A stretch of 10,133 nucleotides of DNA, taken from NCBI GenBank assembly GCA_964413845.1, contig CAYPTJ010000038.1, forward strand, positions 1 to 10,133. The letters run 5' to 3'. Position numbers and translations under genes: made by a program. Under the pieces are notes generated by a model, which searched no databases, was not told the DNA's origin, and saw nothing but the letters and a program-made list of their open reading frames with translations. The stretch is from CAYPTJ01 sp964413845. Its GTDB lineage: Bacteria; Patescibacteriota; WWE3; 9FT-COMBO-53-11. Shown piece after piece: positions 1 to 4,627 of this stretch; position 1 is the first letter of the stretch, and every line of letters begins with the position of its first letter.

Positions 1-1
1 C

Positions 2-427
2 CCCAAAGACCGGATGCGATTTGCCGTTGTCCCTGGTGGCCGTAAAGCAGTAACAGAGTATGAGGTAGTCAGGAGTCAGGAGTCAGTAGCCAATGGTGAG
101 GAATTTAGCTATTTGAGGGTGAAACCTTTGACAGGGCGGACACATCAGATCCGGGTTCATCTAAAATATATTGGTCATCCGGTTGTTTCCGACCCGCTTT
201 ATCTTTCTCATAGGAGGTTGAAGGAAGATCGCCAGTGGTGTCCGCGGATCTTTCTCCACGCGGAAAGCTTAGGGTTTACACATCCTCAAACGGAGGCTTG
301 GGTGAGGTTTGAAGTTGAGCTTCCTGAAGATCTCCAAAAGGCTTTAGCCTCTCTTATTTTCTCCCGAAGGGAGAAAAACGGAGGCGAGGCGAAAGCCGAG
401 ACCCGTACTACCCCATCTTGGTCTTGA
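2..427 (+). CDS. RluA-family 23S rRNA pseudouridine synthase, C-terminal part
   Basis: The open frame continues to the left edge (codons reading P-K-D-R before the first ATG at 14), so the gene starts outside the window and about 140 C-terminal residues are visible. The signature GRTHQIRVHLKYIGHPVVSD, followed by PLY, is the hallmark of the RluA/RluD family, which isomerises uridines in 23S rRNA (some members modify tRNA). The upstream K-D-R-M segment and GGRKAVTEYEV match the stretch between the catalytic core and this motif. The catalytic Asp (HRLD motif) lies outside the window, so activity cannot be judged and RluD versus RluC or RluA cannot be decided. The last 25 or so residues are charged and not family-like. 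The linker before FSYLRVKPL looks longer than usual and is encoded by a 7-nt tandem repeat. The TGA stop overlaps the -35 box of the next promoter. Confidence 0.93.
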   Translation, partial: PKDRMRFAVVPGGRKAVTEYEVVRSQESVANGEEFSYLRVKPLTGRTHQIRVHLKYIGHPVVSDPLYLSHRRLKEDRQWCPRIFLHAESLGFTHPQTEAWVRFEVELPEDLQKALASLIFSRREKNGGEAKAETRTTPSWS

Positions 428-452
428 CAGTCCTGTAGCTCCATTGTATAGT
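424..452 (+). promoter_or_regulatory. Sigma70-type promoter for the 95-residue membrane protein
   Basis: TTGACA (424-429) and TATAGT (447-452) are separated by exactly 17 bp. Transcription should start near 459, giving a leader of about 23 nt that contains the GGGAGGAGAGGG ribosome binding site just before the ATG at 482. The -35 box overlaps the TGA stop of the preceding gene, so the small gene is an independent transcription unit. The same box pair recurs at 6251-6280. Confidence 0.8.
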
Positions 453-481
453 TGGGATAACACAATAGTGGGAGGAGAGGG

Positions 482-769
482 ATGATCTATCCAATTAGGA
501 ATCCAGCGCTTCGCTTTCTTGCGGGACTGGTGGTGTTTGGGCTGGTTGTGACGGCCGTAGTGGTAGCTCTCTATAGTGTCGGTTATTTGATGGAACCTAT
601 GTACGCAAAGACGTATCCACTTCTGTACCAAGAGTGGGGGTATAGGTTCATCGATCAGGTATTCGTAGGGCTCATAACTGCGCTGATTACCTTTATAGCG
701 GGGTGCGTTCTTGTTGCGGTGTATCAAATGCGTGCGCTGGTTTGGAAACACGTTCTTCTAATCTGGTAG
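482..769 (+). CDS. Small two-helix integral membrane protein, unknown function
   Basis: The product is 95 residues with two clear hydrophobic segments, about 11-34 and 60-82, joined by a loop of some 25 residues rich in Tyr and Trp. The short N-terminal end (MIYPIRNPALR) and the C-terminal end (RALVWKH) carry positive charges, so by the positive-inside rule both ends probably face the cytoplasm, with the loop outside. I do not recognise a family. The ATG is well set by a purine-rich Shine-Dalgarno stretch (GGGAGGAGAGGG) directly upstream. The gene has its own strong promoter and its own terminator, which makes it a real monocistronic gene despite its size. Nothing in the sequence indicates a substrate or partner. 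Confidence 0.75.
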   Translation: MIYPIRNPALRFLAGLVVFGLVVTAVVVALYSVGYLMEPMYAKTYPLLYQEWGYRFIDQVFVGLITALITFIAGCVLVAVYQMRALVWKHVLLIW

Positions 770-779
770 GAGAATCCTT

Positions 780-815
780 GCCAGTCTTGACAAACAGGAC
801 TGGCTTTTTCTTTTT
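780..815 (+). terminator. Rho-independent terminator of the small membrane protein gene
   Basis: A perfect 7-bp stem GCCAGTC (780-786) / GACTGGC (798-804) has an 11-nt loop and is followed by TTTTTCTTTTT. It sits 10 nt after the stop codon of the rightward gene. Confidence 0.88.
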
Positions 816-820
816 AAATA

Positions 821-846
821 AAAAAGGCCTGATTTGATATCAGGCC
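821..846 (-). terminator. Rho-independent terminator for the leftward HD-domain gene
   Basis: GGCCTGAT (826-833) and ATCAGGCC (839-846) form an 8-bp stem with a 5-nt loop. On the minus strand the stem is followed by TTTTT (the A-run at 821-825). It faces the HD gene, whose stop is about 135 nt away, and forms a convergent pair with the terminator at 780-815. Confidence 0.8.
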
Positions 847-892
847 CCACAAGTGTAAAACAGCGTTCATTCATAATTGACACCACTTCGCT

Positions 893-1002
893 TCCACCTT
901 CGCTAGAAGCTACGGTGGATCCTCCAAAGCTTTATGCGGTGGAGGAAAAGCTACGAGGCGTCAACTCTCCGTAGCTCGCTCAGCGAGCGCAGGATGAGTT
1001 GA
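893..1002. repeat. Cluster of short palindromes at the 3' end of the HD gene
   Basis: Three inverted repeats follow one another. The first is TCCACC (893-898) with GGTGGA (914-919), enclosing CTTC/GAAG. The second is CCTCC (921-925) with GGAGG (941-945). The third is a nested hairpin with TCAACTC (961-967) pairing to GAGTTGA (996-1002) around GCTCGCT (974-980) and AGCGAGC (982-988). The motifs AGCTACGG and CGTAGCT also recur in opposite orientation. The last palindrome runs into the coding region and its tip supplies the TGA stop. This looks like a REP-like repeat cluster or a long structured 3' UTR; the window contains no second copy to confirm a family. Confidence 0.5.
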
Positions 1003-1708
1003 TCAGATCAAAACCAGCGACTCTCACCTGTTTCCGGGTCGAATAGTAGTCTGCTTCTTGGATTAGGAGCTCGAAACCGGTGAAGCATGTTGACGGGAAC
1101 AAACAACGTTCCCCTCCGCGTTCTTGTCCGAACCCCTCCTCCCAGCGTCCCATGTGCCATTTAACTCCATCTAAGATTAAACGTTGGTCGCCAAGGTCAA
1201 GCTTTTGGAAGCTTTCAAGACTCTCAAGGAACTCTGCTCCGAGGTGGCCGTGGTTTGTGACAGTGCGCTCTCCCCAGGGAATCCCGCATTTAGCGATGTC
1301 GTGAAGCATCGTTGCCGCGCGGGCGAGATCTAACCACCGCGGATCTGGTTTGATCACCGCCCAATGATGATCTGGTTGGAATTCCTCGGTGGTGAACTCT
1401 GGATAGCGGCGAATTCCTTCTTCGACGAAACAAGTAGCAACCAGGATATGATTGACAATCCCACCAGGAGTAACCTGGTCGAATGGAGGATGGTACTTTG
1501 GTGAGCTGGAGCAGGAATCAAGCCAAAATCCCTCGGACGCTTTCTCCAAACCTTCTCGAACAAACTCTCTGATAAGCGGATTGTACGAGTCTGCTTCGCA
1601 TCCTCCGCAATCTCGCTGCGCTCGATTGTTAAACTTCGCCAATGCCTCTTGGATCGGTGGCAGCTTTGTCTTGAGGCGAAGAATCTCCTCCTCGGTTACT
1701 TTAATCAA
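980..1708 (-). CDS. HD-domain metal-dependent phosphohydrolase
   Basis: Numbered from the proposed TTG start at 1708, the product has 242 residues. It carries the HD-superfamily metal ligands in order: His87 (GGIVNH), the His136-Asp137 pair (MLHDIAKCG), His153/His155 (NHGHLGAEF), His185 (KWHMGRW) and Asp220 (EADYYSTRK). This spacing fits the HD hydrolases that act on phosphomonoesters or nucleotides, including the type with a WHMG motif and a terminal ADY-x-SRK-like helix. Substrate is not predictable. An N-terminal CxxC (Cys34, Cys37) is present. The frame stays open up to an ATG at 1837, but that start would overlap the divergent gene. The TTG at 1708 has GGGAGG (1720-1715) at 6 nt and a promoter just upstream, so I prefer it. 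The last residues (SSCAR) come from a palindrome, suggesting the 3' end was altered by repeat insertion. Confidence 0.85.
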   Translation of the reverse strand: MIKVTEEEILRLKTKLPPIQEALAKFNNRAQRDCGGCEADSYNPLIREFVREGLEKASEGFWLDSCSSSPKYHPPFDQVTPGGIVNHILVATCFVEEGIRRYPEFTTEEFQPDHHWAVIKPDPRWLDLARAATMLHDIAKCGIPWGERTVTNHGHLGAEFLESLESFQKLDLGDQRLILDGVKWHMGRWEEGFGQERGGERCLFPSTCFTGFELLIQEADYYSTRKQVRVAGFDLINSSCAR

Positions 1709-1736
1709 TCTGCCCCTCCCTATCTCTTTTGCTTCT

Positions 1737-1765
1737 AGGATAACACGGATGTTTGACTTGCACAA
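1737..1765 (-). promoter_or_regulatory. Leftward promoter of the HD-domain gene
   Basis: On the minus strand TTGTGC (1765-1760) is followed after 17 bp by TATCCT (1742-1737). Transcription would begin near 1730, just ahead of the GGGAGG ribosome binding site at 1720-1715 and the TTG start at 1708. The -35 match is imperfect, but position, spacing and RBS all agree. Confidence 0.5.
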
Positions 1766-1782
1766 CTTAAACCTTTTACACT

Positions 1783-1828
1783 GGAGGTGCTGTATCAATG
1801 AATTAAGATAGCAATTCATTGATAAAAG
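1783..1828 (+). promoter_or_regulatory. Perfect 12-bp inverted repeat between a Shine-Dalgarno and the regulator ATG
   Basis: Arms TATCAATGAATT (1793-1804) and AATTCATTGATA (1813-1824) are exact complements with the 8-nt spacer AAGATAGC. The repeat ends 4 nt before the ATG at 1829. A good ribosome binding site, GGAGG (1783-1787), lies on the other side. It is 41 nt from the ATG in linear sequence but only 9 nt away if the hairpin forms. The left arm also holds ATG AAT TAA (1798-1806), a two-codon reading frame placed 10 nt after the same GGAGG. As DNA, the repeat could be an operator for the dimeric TrpR-like protein encoded next to it and could also affect the divergent HD gene. Confidence 0.6.
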
Positions 1829-2143
1829 ATGCCGCAAGTATCAAAAAATCCAGTTTCAAAAGAAACCGAGAAAAAGATCAGAAGAGCGTTTGCGAGAGCG
1901 CTTGTTGGGCTTAAATCAGAAGGGGAGGCGGAACGCTACATCTTTGACCTTTTGACCCCCACCGAGCGGATTATGTTAGCGAAAAGGTTAGCGATTGCTG
2001 CGATGCTTATTGAGGGGTTATCATATCGGCAAATTGCCGAGAAAATTAAAGTGAGTACCGCCACTATCGGAAGAGTAAATCTGTGGTTGAGAACCGCTGG
2101 AGATGGCTATCGGTTGGCGATCAAAAAGATGGGTCAGCTTTAA
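1829..2143 (+). CDS. TrpR-like DNA-binding regulator, YerC/YecD type
   Basis: The 104-residue length equals that of Bacillus YerC. An all-helical N-terminal part (about 12-60, containing FDLLTPTERIMLAKRLAIA) leads into a helix-turn-helix at about 64-86, LSYRQIAEKIKVSTATIGRV, with the family-typical STATIxRV recognition helix. TrpR-fold proteins bind palindromic DNA as intertwined dimers. YerC-type members lack an established ligand, and nothing here indicates tryptophan binding. The ATG at 1829 is firm, because a TAA lies in frame two codons upstream. It has only a poor adjacent ribosome binding site (AAAG), and the good GGAGG is separated from it by a perfect inverted repeat. That repeat is a natural candidate for autoregulation. 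The gene is divergent from the HD hydrolase and is followed after about 60 bp by the LCP-like gene. Confidence 0.9.
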   Translation: MPQVSKNPVSKETEKKIRRAFARALVGLKSEGEAERYIFDLLTPTERIMLAKRLAIAAMLIEGLSYRQIAEKIKVSTATIGRVNLWLRTAGDGYRLAIKKMGQL

Positions 2144-2170
2144 CAGACCTTAGGGAATAGAGCCCCTGCC

Positions 2171-2187
2171 CCCCGCCACTGGCGGGG
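2171..2187. repeat. GC hairpin between the regulator and the LCP-like gene
   Basis: CCCCGCC (2171-2177) and GGCGGGG (2181-2187) form a perfect 7-bp stem with the loop ACT. No T-run follows (TAAACC), so it is not a standard terminator on the plus strand. It lies 15 nt before the ATG at 2203, so it could hinder or delimit translation initiation or processing, or simply be one of the short GC palindromes scattered in such genomes. Confidence 0.55.
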
Positions 2188-2202
2188 TAAACCAGATTCG
2201 CA

Positions 2203-3288
2203 ATGGCGAAAAGATATCATCGGGTAAGACACCGAAGAAGTTCTGATATTTCTTGGAAATCGGTTAAGAAACGCTTTCAGATTAAAAAGCGCCTCCGCCG
2301 TTTTAGTCTCGCCCTCCTTGTTTTCTTGGGAGTTCTTCTCACTTTGGGGGCAATTTATACCTGGTATTACCTTGCTCGTCCGTTTGCGCGGGCAGCGGGG
2401 ACTCTTGAGACAGATATCAGTTGGGGCGGGACAGCGCCTCTTAACCTTCTTTGGCTTGAGGTTGAGGAGATAGAGAGTGAAACTTCACCTCTTACCAACC
2501 TTGCGGTAATCGCCTTAAACCCCACCTTAAACCGTTTTACAATTATTAATCTTCCTTTGGAGCATAAAGTTTATCTTCCCACGCAAGGGAAGCAACCGCT
2601 GAAAGCGATTTACGGAGTAGGAAATTTGCTAGATCCGAAACAAGGGGTACTTTTAACGTCCAAAAACGTCTCTTATCTTTTGGGAATCCCCATCGACGGT
2701 TACCTTTTGGTGGGGAGGAGGGGGGTGCAGCAGCTTAGTGGACTTTTGGATAACCCTCCTCATCCGAAAGATTATCTCTCGATTAAAAATCTTACTTTTC
2801 TGCCGCAGATGGCAACTTTAGGACACCATTTTTTAAGGACAAATCTCTCCCTTAATGAATTGGGGCGCCTCATCCTCTTCCTTTGGGGTGTTCGTAGTGA
2901 TAAAGTGGTAAGCTTTGCGCTCAAAATGACCGATTTTAATGACTTAATCAGCCTTGATCGGCAACTTCGCCCATATGTTGAAGATAAAACTTTTGCCAAA
3001 GAGCGCTTAAAGATTCAGATTCTAAACGGGACGCTCAAGCCGGGGTTAGCATCCTTTGCCGCGCGGATGGTGAGAAACCTTGGCGGGGAAGTGATCAGAG
3101 TTGGTAATTATGAAAGACAAGATCTCACCAAAGGGTTCCTTGTCCTTAACGAGTCAGGAAGCCACACGGCACAGCGGCTAGCTTACATTTTCGGGGTGGT
3201 TGACAGCCGCCCCCCGAGAACCTCTTCCGAAAAGAGGGCGGACATCACTCTTATCTTGGGATTAGAGAACTATAAGAAAATATTTTAG
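2203..3288 (+). CDS. Membrane-anchored LCP-like/LytR_C cell-wall protein with degenerate LCP domain
   Basis: The product has 361 residues. A very basic N terminus (RVRHRR, KKRFQIKKRLRR) precedes one transmembrane helix at about 34-57, so the rest lies outside. Residues 78-180 resemble a LytR-CpsA-Psr domain: NLAVIALNPTLNRFTIINLP, then KAIYGVGNLLDP and IDGYLLVGRRGVQQL. Where active LCP enzymes have the conserved P-R-D that binds the polyprenyl pyrophosphate, this protein has PLE (118-120). LCP enzymes transfer glycopolymers from lipid carriers to peptidoglycan; this copy may bind rather than catalyse. A LytR_C-type domain occupies about 269-353 (KIQILNGT, GLASFAARMVRNLGG, then RADITLILG). No clear ribosome binding site or separate promoter is visible; cotranscription with the regulator is likely. 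The stop lies 17 bp from the convergent gene with no visible terminator between. Confidence 0.75.
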   Translation: MAKRYHRVRHRRSSDISWKSVKKRFQIKKRLRRFSLALLVFLGVLLTLGAIYTWYYLARPFARAAGTLETDISWGGTAPLNLLWLEVEEIESETSPLTNLAVIALNPTLNRFTIINLPLEHKVYLPTQGKQPLKAIYGVGNLLDPKQGVLLTSKNVSYLLGIPIDGYLLVGRRGVQQLSGLLDNPPHPKDYLSIKNLTFLPQMATLGHHFLRTNLSLNELGRLILFLWGVRSDKVVSFALKMTDFNDLISLDRQLRPYVEDKTFAKERLKIQILNGTLKPGLASFAARMVRNLGGEVIRVGNYERQDLTKGFLVLNESGSHTAQRLAYIFGVVDSRPPRTSSEKRADITLILGLENYKKIF

Positions 3289-3305
3289 ACCTTAAGTATC
3301 CTCAA

Positions 3306-3728
3306 TTACTGTCTTTTGAACCAAAGGCCCAAAAGGGCTCCAATTCCCATAATTAGAGAAATGGCAGGGACAACGAAGAGGGGAAGGGTCTTTGGGATTT
3401 TAGGGATGGGAAGTTGGGATAAAGTTTCACGTGTGTATAATCTTCCTTGATAACCTTCCGGGACCACACACTCACTCCAACCCCGTTTCCCTAGTGTGGC
3501 TGCGTCAAGGCCACAGCTGCACAAGCTTGGTCCCTGCCAGATTCCCTCTCTTTTAGGGTGGCAGAGGGTTTGGACATCTTCGGTGCAGGTTGGAGTTTTA
3601 AGGCAGATGCCCCCGTTGGTATAAGAGAAGAAAAAGTACAATCCTGTCAAAAGAGCTAAGGGGATAAGAAGAAAAAGGGTTGAGAACTTCCTCATTGCTT
3701 TAACTTTACCAAAGTTAGCATTTCTCAA
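3306..3728 (-). CDS. Cysteine-rich small protein with two membrane anchors, unknown function
   Basis: The product has 140 residues. A helix at about 17-35 (signal or anchor, after MRKF) is followed by an extracytoplasmic stretch of roughly 75 residues and a second helix at about 115-137 ending in WFKRQ. Six cysteines all lie in the outside stretch (42, 48, 56, 70, 72, 87), enough for three disulfides. I do not recognise a family. The TTG start at 3728 overlaps the TGA of the upstream HAD gene (TTGA) and has AAGGAAG (3739-3733) at 4 nt, which points to translational coupling. An ATG at 3695 (MRKFSTLF) would give a more classical signal sequence and is the alternative start. It is cotranscribed with the HAD phosphatase, but no functional link is evident. 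Confidence 0.7.
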   Translation of the reverse strand: MRNANFGKVKAMRKFSTLFLLIPLALLTGLYFFFSYTNGGICLKTPTCTEDVQTLCHPKREGIWQGPSLCSCGLDAATLGKRGWSECVVPEGYQGRLYTRETLSQLPIPKIPKTLPLFVVPAISLIMGIGALLGLWFKRQ

Positions 3729-4351
3729 AACACTTCCTTCAGTTCGACAAAATGCTCGATGATCTGATCAGCTCGGGATAGCTCAATGCGGTTGAAGCGA
3801 TCAGTTTTGAAAGCAAAGACTTTGATATTGGCGTTTTTGGCGGCGGTAATTCCCGAAGGGGAATCCTCAACGATCACCACTTCCTGTGGGCGAAGATGTA
3901 CTTTCTCAATCGCGCGTAAAAAAAGATCAGGTGCCGGTTTTTTATGGATCACCTCATCACCAAAGGTCATCGTATCAAAGAGTTTGTCGAGTTTGAGGGT
4001 GGTTAAAACACGCTGTCCAATATCGGTGGTATTGGAGGTGGAAAGAAGAATTTTGATCCCCTTTTCCTTAAGATAACGGACAGTATCAAGAAACCCCGGG
4101 CGGACTTCAATCTTACTAAGATTATTAAGGTAAAATTTTTGGGTAGCGGCAGTAAGTTCAGTTGGATCGGGAGTAAGGTTAAGGTCGCGCTTCATCCTCA
4201 CCCAGTTTTCATAAACGCCGATCCCGGAGGTGTGTTTGACATTTTCGCAGGAGACGCCAAGCTCCTTTGAAACGGCGCAGAATGCTTTCCCGTAGAGCCC
4301 TTCATTATCGATAATTGTTCCGTCAAGATCAAAAATTATGGCGCGAACCAC
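3725..4351 (-). CDS. HAD-superfamily hydrolase, subfamily IA (beta-phosphoglucomutase/phosphatase-like)
   Basis: The product has 208 residues and all four HAD motifs. Motif I is FDLDGT, with nucleophile Asp8 and acid/base Asp10. Motif II is LLSTSN, with the conserved Ser104. Motif III is the lysine of HKKPAPD (Lys138 by position). Motif IV is VEDSPSG (Glu162-Asp163). The helical cap inserted after motif I (about 16-80) and the DSxxG motif place it with the PGMB/Gph-like phosphatases that act on small sugar or nucleotide phosphates; the exact substrate cannot be read from sequence. The start is a GTG at 4351, with AAAGGT immediately abutting it (4357-4352), too close for a normal Shine-Dalgarno. 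The first strand of the fold begins at residue 4, so the start cannot be much later. It is divergent from the pyrG promoter and heads a two-gene unit with the cysteine-rich membrane protein. Confidence 0.9.
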   Translation of the reverse strand: MVRAIIFDLDGTIIDNEGLYGKAFCAVSKELGVSCENVKHTSGIGVYENWVRMKRDLNLTPDPTELTAATQKFYLNNLSKIEVRPGFLDTVRYLKEKGIKILLSTSNTTDIGQRVLTTLKLDKLFDTMTFGDEVIHKKPAPDLFLRAIEKVHLRPQEVVIVEDSPSGITAAKNANIKVFAFKTDRFNRIELSRADQIIEHFVELKEVF

Positions 4352-4372
4352 ACCTTTAGATTAGCAGACCTA

Positions 4373-4401
4373 TTGACTTCTAACCAGCGATCATTTATAA
4401 T
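4373..4401 (+). promoter_or_regulatory. Near-consensus promoter of pyrG
   Basis: TTGACT (4373-4378) and TATAAT (4396-4401) are 17 bp apart. The predicted start near 4408-4409 gives a leader of about 220 nt before the CTP synthase coding region. The first transcribed bases are an uninterrupted pyrimidine stretch (4410-4425), directly followed by a strong hairpin. Confidence 0.82.
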
Positions 4402-4627
4402 AGGATCTGTCTCTCTCCTTTCTTCGGGCCTGGGCCAAAATTAGCCCAGGCCCATCTATTTCCCAACAAAGGAAAAAGCCCGCAAGACGAGACGCCAAAG
4501 CCGCCGACAACGCTCGAGTTTGGATAACCCCTCAGGGAGCTTAGCTCTTCAGGCAGAATCCTTACTGGATCTTGAATCTTCTCTTTATTATTTGCTAATA
4601 ACAAGATTATTTGCTAATAAGAAGTTG
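4402..4627 (+). promoter_or_regulatory. Long structured 5' leader of pyrG
   Basis: The region between the promoter and the first plausible pyrG start holds several elements. A C/T-only run (4410-4425) comes first. A perfect 10-bp stem follows, GGGCCTGGGC (4426-4435) with GCCCAGGCCC (4444-4453) and an 8-nt loop. A weaker hairpin GAGC-TTA-GCTC lies near 4537-4547. Last is a 19-bp tandem duplication (4587-4624). The strong hairpin is followed by ATCTATTTCC, a poor U-tract, so a fully efficient terminator is unlikely, though attenuation is possible. In Firmicutes pyrG is controlled by CTP through an initially transcribed region and a leader hairpin; the position here is similar, but the GGGC start needed for that mechanism is not seen. 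No T-box or known riboswitch was recognised. Confidence 0.5.
4587..4624 (+). repeat. 19-bp tandem duplication just before the pyrG start
   Basis: Two adjacent 19-bp units (4587-4605 and 4606-4624) match at 18 of 19 positions and share ATTATTTGCTAATAA. Each unit contains the imperfect palindrome TTATT-TGCT-AATAA. Because 19 is not a multiple of three, the duplication would have changed the reading frame if the sequence upstream were coding, which supports a pyrG start after 4624. Confidence 0.75.

Noticed and set aside
344..751. Leftward open frame of 135 codons
   Set aside because: It runs antisense over the 3' end of the RluA-family gene, a strong rightward promoter and the membrane protein gene. 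It is rich in Pro/His/Arg with no fold character and no ribosome binding site.
3289..3305. Bidirectional terminator between the convergent LCP-like and cysteine-rich genes
   Set aside because: The 17-bp gap holds no inverted repeat or T-run. Any termination must lie within the coding ends or rely on other means.
4520..4627. N-terminal extension of CTP synthase from a TTG at 4520
   Set aside because: The 36 added residues resemble no CTP synthase, have no ribosome binding site before them, and include a 19-bp duplication that would break the frame. The region is better read as leader.
4402..4627. T-box or known metabolite riboswitch in the pyrG leader
   Set aside because: No T-box sequence and no recognisable riboswitch core could be found. 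Only the 10-bp hairpin is well supported.
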